Assembly: GCA_029776995.1 (NCBI GenBank)
Contig: JAKOTZ010000256.1
Span: forward strand, 1 to 52,598
Source of the DNA: Candidatus Hydrogenedentota bacterium
Lineage (GTDB): Bacteria > Hydrogenedentota > Hydrogenedentia > Hydrogenedentales > CAITNO01
Length of the DNA stretch: 52,598 nt
Reading direction: 5' to 3'
Of this stretch, positions 43,686 through 52,108 are shown piece by piece (within the stretch, counting starts at the first letter, position 1; each line of letters opens with the position of its first letter). The position numbers and the translations under genes were made by a program. The notes below the pieces were generated by a model that saw only the letters and a program-made list of their open reading frames with translations, did not search any database and had not been told where the DNA came from.

Positions 43686-45044
43686 ATGAGGAACGTTTTT
43701 ATTGTTGCGTTTGCATCTTTAGCGGTTTTTCTGGGCGCGTGCCGACCGGTATCACCGGACGTTATTGTTAGTATTTCAGATCCGGACGGTAAACAAATCC
43801 ATCCGCTGCTGGGCGTGAATATAGGTCCTGTGGCAGCCGGTGCAGACCCCGGTAACGCAGACCTGACGGACGCATACCGTCAAATCGGAGTTACTCTGAT
43901 CCGCACGCACGATTACTATGGTGCCCTGGACATGTCGGTGATGTATCCCGACCGCACGCGCGACCCGGCTGACCCTGCATCCTATGATTTCCGTTCCAGC
44001 GACTCGATATGGCGGGCTATTGTCGACGGCGGTTTTGAGCCGTATCTGCGCCTGGGAGACTCCTACAACGATGCCACGCCGCCGGCCAACGCGCAGGAAC
44101 GGGCTAATTGGGTCCGGGCCGCCGTGGAGGTGGTTCGCCACTACCGGCAGGGCCAATGGAACGGTTTCAGTACGCCTTTCCGCTACGTGGAAATCTGGAA
44201 CGAGCCGGATAACCGGCAGTTCTGGCCGCTGCCGCATACGCCGCTGGAGTATTATCAGCTGTACGTGGAGACCGCACAGGCCCTGAGGGATACTTTTCCC
44301 GACCTGCTTATTGGAGGGCCGGGCATAACGCCGGCAGGTGCGCTATCGGTTGAGGGAAACCAGTGGATACACGATTTTCTGGCCTATGTAAAAGCACATA
44401 ACGCGCCCTTGGATTTTTTGTCCTGGCACCTCTATTCCAATGATCCACAGGAATGGGTCAGCTCGGCCAGATTTTACCGTCAGGAATTGGACAGCATCGG
44501 GTTCCTGGAAACGCAGATGCATGTCACGGAATGGAACACGGATATTCGTATGGTCGGAGACCAGAGCGCCGAAGCTTTTGCCCTGCGGACGGGCGGAAAA
44601 GGGGCAGCCATCCTGACGGCGGCATGGATTGCCATGCAGCAGGAAGGCGTCACGGAGTCGACCTTCTACCGCGGTCCGGATCCGGACATGGATGCGCCTA
44701 CTTTTTACGGCATGTTTTACGCGGATGGCCAACCCAAACGGGTGGCGCTGGCATTTTCGCTGTGGGCTGAAATGGTAGCGCATCCGCAACGGCTGTCGGT
44801 ATCCGACTCACCGGAAGGAACACTCTGGCTGTTGGCGGGGCGGGACCAGGTGGGAGAAACGGCTGTATTGATTGCCAACCCCAATGACACCGCGGTGAAA
44901 TATACGATCACAGGCGCGGAAGTGAAGCAGCTGACGCTGCTGCAGGTGAACGATGCCAGCGAAGAAATCCAAACACCTGAAATGACTGGAAAGGTGATAG
45001 AGATTGCTGGCCATACCGTCCAGCTGATAATTATTGCCGGGTAA
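43686..45044 (+). CDS. GH39-like glycoside hydrolase lipoprotein
   Basis: The 452-residue product carries a signal peptide ending in lipobox LGAC (C19), so it is envelope-anchored. The catalytic (beta/alpha)8 domain shows the clan-A acid/base motif VEIWNEPDNRQFW with E173 and a likely nucleophile E282 in HVTEWNTD, as in beta-xylosidases and related GH39 enzymes, plus SWHLYSNDP before it. A short beta domain ends the protein. The ATG at 43686 is preferred: GGAGG lies eight bases upstream, whereas the in-frame ATGs at 43671 and 43680 lack proper spacing. It precedes a sulfatase, so a sulfated or uronic polysaccharide could be the target. Confidence 0.8.
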   Translation: MRNVFIVAFASLAVFLGACRPVSPDVIVSISDPDGKQIHPLLGVNIGPVAAGADPGNADLTDAYRQIGVTLIRTHDYYGALDMSVMYPDRTRDPADPASYDFRSSDSIWRAIVDGGFEPYLRLGDSYNDATPPANAQERANWVRAAVEVVRHYRQGQWNGFSTPFRYVEIWNEPDNRQFWPLPHTPLEYYQLYVETAQALRDTFPDLLIGGPGITPAGALSVEGNQWIHDFLAYVKAHNAPLDFLSWHLYSNDPQEWVSSARFYRQELDSIGFLETQMHVTEWNTDIRMVGDQSAEAFALRTGGKGAAILTAAWIAMQQEGVTESTFYRGPDPDMDAPTFYGMFYADGQPKRVALAFSLWAEMVAHPQRLSVSDSPEGTLWLLAGRDQVGETAVLIANPNDTAVKYTITGAEVKQLTLLQVNDASEEIQTPEMTGKVIEIAGHTVQLIIIAG

Positions 45045-45065
45045 CAATGTTCAGTGCGCCGAAGC

Positions 45066-45095
45066 GGAGATGTTCAAATCTCCCGATATATTTTT
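45066..45095 (+). terminator. Likely intrinsic terminator after the GH39-like gene
   Basis: GGAGAT (45066-45071) and ATCTCC (45078-45083) form a perfect six-base stem with a six-base loop, followed after seven bases by five T (45091-45095). The offset T-tract lowers certainty. The rest of the 45045-45237 gap is AT-rich with no gene seen. Confidence 0.55.
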
Positions 45096-45237
45096 CCAGA
45101 ATCTTTCCGACCAGAGTGAAGAGGACGCGTAAAATATCAGTGTTAATAGATTTAATCTCCGACCGAATTTAATGCAATAGTGACAGTGCGCAACAGGGAT
45201 GTAGCAATTCCTTTTGTCCGAACATAATGGGCACATA

Positions 45238-46719
45238 ATGATGAACAGGCGCCAATTTCTGAAGATAGCCGCCGGGGCGGCGATGGGGTGCTGGCTGGGT
45301 TCTTCCCGGGCGGCTGCGACACAGTCCGCCCGCCCCAATTTCGTGTTTATCCTTGTGGATGACCTGGGTTGGCGCGACCTTGGGTGTTTCGGTAGCAGTT
45401 TTTATGACACGCCGCATATTGACCAGTTGGCCAAAGAGGGTATGCGTTTCACGGACGCCTATGCCGCCTGCCCGGTCTGCAGCCCTACCCGCGCCAGCAT
45501 CCAAACCGGGAAGTATCCGGTCCGCATGGGAACCACAGACTGGTTCGGCGCGCCCCAGCCTGAAACAGCCCATCTCCATCCCACCGGAACAAAACCGCTG
45601 CTCCCCGCCCCCTACAACGACAGGCTCCCCCTGGAAGAAATTACGATCGCGGAAGCCCTGAAGGCCGGCGGATACGCTACATTTTTTGCCGGGAAATGGC
45701 ATCTGGGCGGTGAAGGATATTACCCGGAGACACAGGGATTTGATATCAACATCGGCGGATATGAGAAAGGCAGCCCGGTTTCCTATTTCAGCCCGTACGG
45801 AAATCCGAAATTATCCGATGGCCCTCCCGGCGAGCACCTGCCGGCTCGGCTCGCGCGGGAATCCGTCCATTTTCTGGAGACGAGACCATCAGACCGCCCG
45901 TTTCTGCTTTTCCTGTCCTTCTATTCCGTGCATACGCCGCTCCAGGGAAGAAAAGACCTTGTGGCGAAATATAAGGACCGCGCGCGGCAGTTGGGAGCGC
46001 AAGAGCCGCTGTATATCGAAGAACACGGCCATAAGGTACGGCAGACGCAGAACCACCCGGTGTACGGCGCCATGGTGGAAGCCATGGATGAGGCTGTGGG
46101 AGATGTTCTGGACGCGCTGGAGCGGCTGGGACTGGCCGACAGTACCGCGGTTTTTCTGACCTCGGACAACGGCGGGCTTTCTACCATTGGAGAAGGGGCC
46201 CCCACCAGTAACGTTCCGCTTCGCGCCGGAAAAGGGTGGCTTTATGAAGGGGGGATACGCGTTCCCCTGATCGCGAAATGGCCGGGTGTGACCGCGCCCG
46301 GAAGCGCCTGCTCCGTCCCGGTGATCAGTCCGGATTTTTATCCGACCCTGCTTGAGATGGCCGGGCTTCATCCGGCCTCGGGCCAGATTTTGGACGGAAC
46401 AAGCCTTGTTCCGCTGCTGCGCGGGGAATCGTCCGCGCCTCCCCGGCCGCTGTACTGGCACTATCCGCATTATGGGAATCAGGGCGCTTTTCCGGGCGGG
46501 GCGGTCCGGCTTGGGGATTACAAGCTGATTGAATTTTTCGAGGATGGCCATCAGGAGCTGTACAACCTGCGTGATGACCTTGGCGAGACCCGGGACCTGC
46601 GCGCCGAGGAACCGGACCGGGCCGCTGAACTGGTCCATCTTCTGCACGCGTGGCAAAAGGAAACAGGCGCTCGTTTCCCATCCCCAAATCCAAACGCGGG
46701 AAAAGGGAAGATCATATGA
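45238..46719 (+). CDS. Exported type I sulfatase
   Basis: The 493-residue enzyme hydrolyses sulfate esters after conversion of a Cys to formylglycine. That site is C81 in the CxPxR motif CSPTRASIQTG, with the metal-binding LVDDLGWRDLG near the start, FAGKWHLGG, TSDNGG and GKGWLYEGGIRVPLI further on. The leader NRRQFLKIAAGAAMGC is twin-arginine-like, indicating export. The ATG at 45238 or 45241 starts the leader; the in-frame TTG at 45214 is less likely. No Shine-Dalgarno is obvious. A formylglycine-generating enzyme or radical-SAM maturase is required but is not in the window. The GH39-like neighbour suggests joint use of a sulfated glycan. Confidence 0.93.
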   Translation: MMNRRQFLKIAAGAAMGCWLGSSRAAATQSARPNFVFILVDDLGWRDLGCFGSSFYDTPHIDQLAKEGMRFTDAYAACPVCSPTRASIQTGKYPVRMGTTDWFGAPQPETAHLHPTGTKPLLPAPYNDRLPLEEITIAEALKAGGYATFFAGKWHLGGEGYYPETQGFDINIGGYEKGSPVSYFSPYGNPKLSDGPPGEHLPARLARESVHFLETRPSDRPFLLFLSFYSVHTPLQGRKDLVAKYKDRARQLGAQEPLYIEEHGHKVRQTQNHPVYGAMVEAMDEAVGDVLDALERLGLADSTAVFLTSDNGGLSTIGEGAPTSNVPLRAGKGWLYEGGIRVPLIAKWPGVTAPGSACSVPVISPDFYPTLLEMAGLHPASGQILDGTSLVPLLRGESSAPPRPLYWHYPHYGNQGAFPGGAVRLGDYKLIEFFEDGHQELYNLRDDLGETRDLRAEEPDRAAELVHLLHAWQKETGARFPSPNPNAGKGKII

Positions 46720-46727
46720 TGTGTGTC

Positions 46728-46767
46728 GGTAGCGCCATTGTTTTCGCGGGTTAGCCCGCGGCCTACC
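46728..46767. repeat. REP-like nested inverted repeat
   Basis: CGCGGG (46745-46750) and CCCGCG (46755-46760) form a perfect hairpin with a TTAG loop; GGTAG (46728-46732) and CTACC (46763-46767) can pair outside it. The form recalls intergenic palindromic elements (REP type) found in many copies in genomes. It directly follows the sulfatase stop and may also end transcription. Confidence 0.5.
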
Positions 46768-46796
46768 ACCGGGCGCGGAATTTCCGGATTGGCGGG

Positions 46797-46826
46797 TTGC
46801 GGGAGGGGAGCAGTTTTTGATAAAAT
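46797..46826 (+). promoter_or_regulatory. Putative promoter of the ffh operon
   Basis: TTGCGG (46797-46802) and TAAAAT (46821-46826) are spaced by 18 bases, with a leader of about 140 bases to ffh. The -10 is five of six, the -35 poor. Confidence 0.4.
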
Positions 46827-46971
46827 AAGCATTCCCAACTGTGTAAGAAAGCTTCGTTTTGGGAACGGGGCTGGCATGTTCGTATGCCCGCGCGGGGCAG
46901 GTCTCGATTTTCCCTGGGGTACCATGGGAGCGCATCCTGCGTCGGCGGGCCTCTGGAACGCGGATAGAACG

Positions 46972-48318
46972 ATGTTTGAGAGTCTGACACAGAGGCTTGA
47001 AGCGGCGTTTAAGCGCCTGCGGGGCCAGGGTCGCCTGACTGAGGCGAACATGAAAGAGGCCCTGCAGGAAATCCGTCAGGCGCTGCTTGAGGCGGACGTC
47101 CACTACAAAGTCGTCAAAAAGTTTATCGCGGACGTGCAGGAAGCCGCGCTGGGCCGGAAAGTGCTGGAAAGCATCCACCCGAGCCAGATGGTGGTTAAGA
47201 TCGTCCACGATGAACTGGTGCGGCTGATGGGTGAGCGCAATGAGCCCCTGCGCCTGGCCGAAAAGGGGCTTTCGGTAATCATGATGGTGGGGTTGCAGGG
47301 GCAGGGCAAAACGACCACGGCCGGCAAACTGGCCGGCCTGCTCAAACGGCGCGGCCGAAATCCCATGCTGGTGGCCGCAGACGTTTACCGTCCGGCGGCT
47401 GTGGAACAGCTGGAAACCGTCGCCCGCCAGGTCGGCGTTGAATGCTTTACGGCGCCGCCGGGGACGGATCCCGTGGCCATCTGCCAGATGGCCCGCGCGG
47501 AGGCGCCGATGCGCGGCGCGGACACGCTCATCCTGGATACGGCGGGACGGCTGCACGTCGACGAGCAGATGATGGATGAAGTGCGCCGGATCGCTGACGT
47601 CATGAAGCCCCATGAAATCCTGTTTGTGGCCAGCGCCATGACCGGTCAGGACGCGGTGCGGTCGGCGAAACAGTTCCATGACACGCTTCCGCTGACCGGG
47701 GTGGTGCTGACCCAGATGGACGGCGACGCGCGGGGCGGCGCGGCGATCAGCCTGATAGACGTAACCGACTGCCCGATCAAATTTATAGGCACCGGCGAGA
47801 AGCTGGACGCGATCGAGCCGTTTCATCCGGACCGGATGGCAACGCAGATCCTGGGGATGGGCGACGTGGTCTCGCTTGTTGAGCGGGCCCAGGAAATGGT
47901 GGACCGGAAACAGGCGAAAGACTTTCAGCGCAAGGCACGAAAGGGCGACTGGAACCTGGAAGATTTCCTGGCCCAGATGCAGCAGGTCAAGCGCCTGGGT
48001 TCGTTCGGTGACCTGATCCGGAAGATTCCCGGGATATCCAAAGTCATGCCGGAAGGGCTGGATGACGCGGAGCAGGAACTCAAGCGCACCGAAGCAATCA
48101 TCCTTTCGATGACCCTCAAGGAACGCCGGAATCCGGCCATCATCAACGGCAGCCGGCGCCGGCGCATCGCGGAAGGCAGCGGGACCTCGGTGCAGGAAGT
48201 CAATATGCTGCTCAAAGAGTTTGAGCGGATGAAGAAAATGGTGAAACAGGTGATGAAAAGCGGGTCGAAACAGCGGGGCATGCGCGGCATGCCCCCGGGC
48301 GGCCCATTTCCATACTGA
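46972..48318 (+). CDS. ffh: Signal recognition particle protein Ffh
   Basis: Ffh binds signal sequences with the SRP RNA and delivers ribosomes to FtsY. The 448-residue protein has the N domain (1-90), the G domain with P-loop GLQGQGKTTTAGKL (107-120), ADVYRPAAVEQL and DTAGR, and the Met-rich M domain ending in MRGMPPGGPF. Two departures from the usual text are visible: the G4 guanine-specificity motif TKxD reads TQMD (247-250), and the DAMTGQDAV segment reads SAMTGQDAV. The ATG at 46972 is set by the conserved MFESLTQRLEAAFKRL start. It heads the operon with rpsP, khpA, trmD and rplS. Confidence 0.96.
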   Translation: MFESLTQRLEAAFKRLRGQGRLTEANMKEALQEIRQALLEADVHYKVVKKFIADVQEAALGRKVLESIHPSQMVVKIVHDELVRLMGERNEPLRLAEKGLSVIMMVGLQGQGKTTTAGKLAGLLKRRGRNPMLVAADVYRPAAVEQLETVARQVGVECFTAPPGTDPVAICQMARAEAPMRGADTLILDTAGRLHVDEQMMDEVRRIADVMKPHEILFVASAMTGQDAVRSAKQFHDTLPLTGVVLTQMDGDARGGAAISLIDVTDCPIKFIGTGEKLDAIEPFHPDRMATQILGMGDVVSLVERAQEMVDRKQAKDFQRKARKGDWNLEDFLAQMQQVKRLGSFGDLIRKIPGISKVMPEGLDDAEQELKRTEAIILSMTLKERRNPAIINGSRRRRIAEGSGTSVQEVNMLLKEFERMKKMVKQVMKSGSKQRGMRGMPPGGPFPY

Positions 48319-48332
48319 CAGAGAGGTTCGAT

Positions 48333-48791
48333 ATGGCAACTGTGATCCGTCTCAAGCGTGGCGGCCGGAAAAAGAAGCCGTACTACCGGATTGTGGTACA
48401 GGACTCCCGGTCGCGGGTGAAAGGCAAGGAAATCGAAGTGCTGGGGGTATATCATCCCTGCGCGCGGCCTGAACCGTTCAGCCGCGTGAACGCGCACCGC
48501 GCGCTGCACTGGCTGCGGACCGGGGCGCAGCCCAGTGATACGGTCCGCTCTGTATTCAGCAAACTCGGGCTGATGGCCCACCTGCACCACGGCACCACGC
48601 CGGAAGAGGCTATGGTGGAATTTTCCCACGGGCCCGAAGCGGTGAAGGGATACACGCCGCCGGCTCCTCCCAAGCCTGCCCCCGCGCCGGTTCAGGAAGA
48701 AGCGGCGGAGACGGAAGCCGCGCCGGAAGAGGCAGCCTCGGGAGAAACAGCTCCTTCTGAGGCGGATAACGTTCAGGAAAGCGAATCCTGA
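48333..48791 (+). CDS. rpsP: 30S ribosomal protein S16 with long C-terminal tail
   Basis: S16 is a small-subunit assembly protein. Residues 1 to about 85 match the family (MATVIRLKRGGRKKKPYYRI, DSRSRVKGKEIEVLGVYHP). The protein has 152 residues, versus about 80-90 in most bacteria; the extra part, from about residue 108, is a Pro/Ala/Glu-rich acidic tail and probably disordered. AGAGAGG lies six bases before the ATG. The stop overlaps the next start (TGATG), coupling it to khpA. Confidence 0.97.
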   Translation: MATVIRLKRGGRKKKPYYRIVVQDSRSRVKGKEIEVLGVYHPCARPEPFSRVNAHRALHWLRTGAQPSDTVRSVFSKLGLMAHLHHGTTPEEAMVEFSHGPEAVKGYTPPAPPKPAPAPVQEEAAETEAAPEEAASGETAPSEADNVQESES

Positions 48792-49039
48792 TGGAGAAGG
48801 CGGTCGCGCTGGTGGAGTACGTGGCGCGTGAGCTGGCCACGAAGCGGGAATCCGTCGCGCTCGAGGTGCAGCAGGACGATGAAGGCGCTAAGATCCAGCT
48901 CCGGGTGCATCCCGAAGACCTGGGCCGCTTCATCGGACGCAACGGGCGGACGATTAACGCGCTTCGGACGCTGGCAGCCGCGGCAGCCGGCAGGAACGGA
49001 ATGAAAGCGACGGTGGAGGTGGAATCCGCAGGCCAGTAA
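48791..49039 (+). CDS. khpA: KH-domain RNA-binding protein KhpA
   Basis: The 82-residue protein is a single KH domain with the GxxG-type loop GRFIGRNGRTINALRTLA. KhpA proteins bind RNA, often with KhpB, and influence cell division and envelope genes in Gram-positive bacteria. Its place between rpsP and trmD is widely conserved. The ATG shares its first base with the rpsP stop. No rimM lies between it and trmD, where many bacteria carry one. Confidence 0.94.
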   Translation: MEKAVALVEYVARELATKRESVALEVQQDDEGAKIQLRVHPEDLGRFIGRNGRTINALRTLAAAAAGRNGMKATVEVESAGQ

Positions 49040-49060
49040 CGGCCGGCAGGGAATGTCGCC

Positions 49061-49831
49061 ATGCGGATCGACGTGCTGACGCTGTTTCCGGAACTGGTGA
49101 CACCTGCCCTGAACGCCAGCCTGCTGGGCAAAGCGCTTGCCGAAGGGTTGCTGGAGGTGGCGGTGACCAATATCCGGGATTTCGCCACGGACCGTCACCG
49201 CACGGTGGATGACGAGCCTTATGGCGGCGGCGCCGGAATGGTAATGAAGTGTGAGCCGCTGTTCGCGGCAGTGGAAAGTTTAAGACCGGTCAATTCCCTG
49301 GAACGGGTGATCCTGATGTCGCCCCGCGGAATGCCGCTCACCCAGGACAAAGTTAAGGAACTGGCCTCGTATCCGGACATGGTGATCCTGTGCGGCCGGT
49401 ATGAGGGCGTGGATGAGCGGGTTGCTGCGGCGCTGGCAACCGAGGAAATCTCGATCGGGGATTACGTGCTGAGCGGCGGCGAGCTGCCCGCGCTGGTGCT
49501 GATTGAGGCGGTGAGCCGGATGGTTCCCGGCGTGGTTGGCAACTGGGAATCCGTGGAGACCGATTCGTTTTATGATGGACTTCTGGGTCCGCCCCAGTAC
49601 ACCCGCCCGGCGGTTTTCCGCGGCATGGCGGTGCCGGAAGTCCTGCTGAGCGGCAACCACGCGGCGATCCGCCGGTGGCGCCGCAAGGAGGCGCTCCGGA
49701 TGACCCTCAGGCGCCGTCCGGACCTGCTGGCAGCGCGGTCTGAACGCGATGAACTCAGCAAAGAAGATAAGCAACTGATCAGCGAGATCCTCCGTGAAGA
49801 TGGCGGGGATCTGAATAAGGAGAACAGGTGA
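49061..49831 (+). CDS. trmD: tRNA (guanine-37 N1)-methyltransferase TrmD
   Basis: TrmD methylates G37 next to the anticodon with S-adenosylmethionine, preventing frameshifts. The 256-residue SPOUT enzyme has the expected length, the start [25 protein letters not shown], and the trefoil-knot segments [27 protein letters not shown] and [15 protein letters not shown] precedes the ATG. The stop overlaps the rplS start region (GTGATG). Confidence 0.97.
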   Translation: MRIDVLTLFPELVTPALNASLLGKALAEGLLEVAVTNIRDFATDRHRTVDDEPYGGGAGMVMKCEPLFAAVESLRPVNSLERVILMSPRGMPLTQDKVKELASYPDMVILCGRYEGVDERVAAALATEEISIGDYVLSGGELPALVLIEAVSRMVPGVVGNWESVETDSFYDGLLGPPQYTRPAVFRGMAVPEVLLSGNHAAIRRWRRKEALRMTLRRRPDLLAARSERDELSKEDKQLISEILREDGGDLNKENR

Positions 49832-50190
49832 TGGATATCGTCAGAGAATACGCGTCCCGGTACATGAAGCCGGCCGACCAGATTCCGAAATTTAATGTGG
49901 GCGACACGGTCCGGGTGCATTTCCGTATCGTGGAAGGGGAAAAGGAACGGGTACAGGTGTATGAAGGCGTGGTGATTGCCCGGCAGGGCAAGGAAAGCCC
50001 AACCGCCACGTTCACGGTACGCCGGGTGGCCTACGGGGAAGGCGTTGAACGCGTGTTCCCCCTGCATTCGCCCCGGGTGGAAAAAGTGGAAGTGGTCCGG
50101 GAAGGACGGGTGCGCCGCGCGAAGCTGTACTATCTGCGCGAGCGGGTAGGCAAGGCGGCCAAGGTTAAAGCCAAACAGCGCAACGCCTGA
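49831..50190 (+). CDS. rplS: 50S ribosomal protein L19
   Basis: L19 lies at the subunit interface and contacts 16S rRNA. The 119-residue protein has the family's [52 protein letters not shown] and [12 protein letters not shown] in order. The ATG at 49831 overlaps the trmD stop by one base and has AAGGAG eight bases upstream; the GTG at 49828 is a less likely start. It ends the ffh operon, with a terminator behind it. Confidence 0.97.
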   Translation: MDIVREYASRYMKPADQIPKFNVGDTVRVHFRIVEGEKERVQVYEGVVIARQGKESPTATFTVRRVAYGEGVERVFPLHSPRVEKVEVVREGRVRRAKLYYLRERVGKAAKVKAKQRNA

Positions 50191-50230
50191 TTCGGCAGCT
50201 CTCCCTAAGCGCCTACAGGTTGGATCACAG

Positions 50231-50260
50231 CCGGACGCGGCTTCGGGCCGTGTCCGGTTT
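50231..50260 (+). terminator. Intrinsic terminator of the ffh-rplS operon
   Basis: CCGGACGCGGC (50231-50241) pairs over 11 bases, one of them G-U, with GCCGTGTCCGG (50247-50257), with a TTCGG loop and TTT directly after. The strong stem and UUCG-type loop support termination, although the T-run is short. Confidence 0.75.
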
Positions 50261-50335
50261 ATGCCATCAGCGGGGCGTATGATAGGGTAATGCCCGGAGC
50301 CGAACCGGATAGTTCAACCGAATGGAGCCAGCATC

Positions 50336-51154
50336 ATGAACCCCAGCAAATTTCTGGATCGGGCAGTCAAACATCTTCCCCGAAACTGTGAAGTGATAAT
50401 GCGGATTGAGGAAGAGCACCGTGTTGTGTTCAGCCGGAACGACCGTACGTATTTTATGCGGGCAGGCGAGTATTCCGGCACGCTGGAATTTTCCCAAATC
50501 TCTGGCATTGTGGAAGGGGATGACGCTCTGTGGTATCTCTTGCACGCCAACCTGTTGAACGTATCCATCGGAGACGTGAGACACATGTTGCGGCCGGTCT
50601 GGGACGAAGAGGGGCGAGACGCGCTGTTATGGGAGTGCAGTATCGTTCTGTACGTGGAGAACGGCCAGAAAATCCGCCGGCTTATTTCTGACGTGCTGGA
50701 CCACCTGGACGCGTACGTGGATGCCAATAAAAGGTACATGGAATACCTGTCAAGCCTCTTTGATGCCCTCGAGGAAAAGGATCGCAAGAGATTTTTAGAC
50801 CGCGCGCTCCTGTTTGACCTGTTGCAGTGGCACCGGGAGTTGGATGAAAAAATGGAAAAAGAAGCTGACGATTCGGAGGATGACGAAGACTGGGAGGAAG
50901 AGGAGGATTGGGAGGAAGAAGACTGGGACGAAGAAGATGATGAGGACGGATACGAAGACGACGATGATGATGACGGGGAATACGATGATTACGATGACGA
51001 GGATGATGAGTACGACGACGATGAAGAATATGACGGGTTAGACGGCGAAGAAGACGATGATGCCGAGTGGGAAGATGAGGATGAAGAAGGGTATGACGAT
51101 GAGGATGAGGATGAGGATGACGATGACAATAGACGTCCGGGAAAGCGCCCGTGA
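50336..51154 (+). CDS. Protein of unknown function with an 88-residue Asp/Glu-rich tail
   Basis: The first 170 or so residues of this 272-residue protein look like a folded alpha/beta domain (MNPSKFLDRAVKHLPRNCEV; EGDDALWYLLHANLL; LISDVLDHLDAYVDANKRY) which I cannot assign. From about 177 to 264 the chain is almost only Asp, Glu, Tyr, Trp and Gly with no Lys or Arg, followed by NRRPGKRP. Aromatic residues are spaced regularly among the acids. Such tails can mimic nucleic acid, bind basic proteins or metal ions, or act as entropic bristles. GGAG lies eight bases before the ATG, and TATGAT (50278-50283) is a possible -10 box. No signal peptide is seen. Confidence 0.82.
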   Translation: MNPSKFLDRAVKHLPRNCEVIMRIEEEHRVVFSRNDRTYFMRAGEYSGTLEFSQISGIVEGDDALWYLLHANLLNVSIGDVRHMLRPVWDEEGRDALLWECSIVLYVENGQKIRRLISDVLDHLDAYVDANKRYMEYLSSLFDALEEKDRKRFLDRALLFDLLQWHRELDEKMEKEADDSEDDEDWEEEEDWEEEDWDEEDDEDGYEDDDDDDGEYDDYDDEDDEYDDDEEYDGLDGEEDDDAEWEDEDEEGYDDEDEDEDDDDNRRPGKRP

Positions 51155-51178
51155 CTATCGCTGAACGCGACTGAGTTT

Positions 51179-52108
51179 ATGTTACTGCTGCACGAAACTT
51201 CCGTTTCCGCGCACTGGCGGGTTCCGGGGAAAATCAACCTCTATCTTGAGGTGCTGAACCGCCGTGCGGATGGTTACCATGACATAGAGACCATTTTTCA
51301 GTCCGTAACGCTGTGGGACGATGTGGTGGTGGATATCTCTTCCCCCGGGAGTGAGATAACATTGCACTGTTCTGATCCGCGCCTGGAAAGCCCGGATAAT
51401 CTCGCGGTCCGCGCGGCCCGCCTGCTTCGGCGGGAAAGCGGCATCCAGTCCGGCGCGCGGATATGGATCAACAAGCGGATTCCCGTGGGAGGAGGCATGG
51501 CAGGCGGATCGGCGGACGCGGCGGCGGTGCTGGTGGCGCTGAACCGCCTTTGGGGGCTGGGATATCCCGCGGGCACGCTGGAAAAACTGGCGCTGGAACT
51601 GGGCTCGGATGTGCCTTTCTGCCTGTCCGGGGGTACGGCGGCGGCATCGGGGCGGGGGGAGCGTTTGTGTCCGTTGCCGGAAATTCCATCCGCGCCCCAT
51701 GTGGTTCTGGTGTTTCCTGGGTTTATCTCGGAAACGAAGAAAGTGTATCAGCATCCCGCGCTGCGTCCTTGCGGAGAGCGGCCAGGCGATGACGGCTGGA
51801 CGCCCACCTTTGCCGGTGTCCTGGAGAGGCTCAGGCGGGGGCGCGTGTCTGAAGTGGTATTTAACCGACTGGAAACCCCGGTTTTTGAGTTGTATCCGGC
51901 GCTGCGCGGGGTCAGGGATTTCCTGAGGGACGCTGGATGCATGGCGGCCGCGGTAAGCGGAAGCGGTTCCACGGTGTTCGGCCTGTGCGGTGCGTATGAA
52001 ACGGCCCTGGCGATCCGCGATCAGGCGCACGAGCGGATGCGGATGGACGCCGAGGCCGTTTCGATGTGGCATCCTGTTCAGCATTCGACGCTCGGAGGGG
52101 CAGTATAA
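51179..52108 (+). CDS. ispE: 4-diphosphocytidyl-2-C-methyl-D-erythritol kinase IspE
   Basis: IspE is the GHMP-family kinase of the MEP pathway to isoprenoids. The 309-residue protein has PGKINLYLEVLNRRADGYHDIET (K18 and N20 in the substrate site; segment split here only by numbering), the ATP loop PVGGGMAGGSADAAA (about 100-114), GSDVPFCLSGG with the catalytic Asp and the C-terminal AVSGSGSTVFGL. No clear ribosome site precedes the ATG at 51179. The stop overlaps the next ATG by one base (TAATG), coupling it to the methyltransferase gene. Confidence 0.95.
   Translation: MLLLHETSVSAHWRVPGKINLYLEVLNRRADGYHDIETIFQSVTLWDDVVVDISSPGSEITLHCSDPRLESPDNLAVRAARLLRRESGIQSGARIWINKRIPVGGGMAGGSADAAAVLVALNRLWGLGYPAGTLEKLALELGSDVPFCLSGGTAAASGRGERLCPLPEIPSAPHVVLVFPGFISETKKVYQHPALRPCGERPGDDGWTPTFAGVLERLRRGRVSEVVFNRLETPVFELYPALRGVRDFLRDAGCMAAAVSGSGSTVFGLCGAYETALAIRDQAHERMRMDAEAVSMWHPVQHSTLGGAV

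Noticed and set aside
46720-46971. SRP RNA (4.5S, ffs) in the leader before ffh
   Set aside because: The conserved GGUCAGGUCCGGAAGGAAGCAG-type apical loop is not present on either strand; only a REP-like hairpin and a weak promoter are seen.
45889-48339. 816-codon open frame on the minus strand opposite the sulfatase and ffh
   Set aside because: It is antisense to two certain genes and its product is low-complexity His/Arg/Pro-rich with no domain; GC-rich codon bias keeps such frames open.
50866-51127. Acidic low-complexity run as sequencing artefact
   Set aside because: The frame is kept through the run into a proper stop, and codons vary between GAT/GAC and GAA/GAG, which is not homopolymer error.
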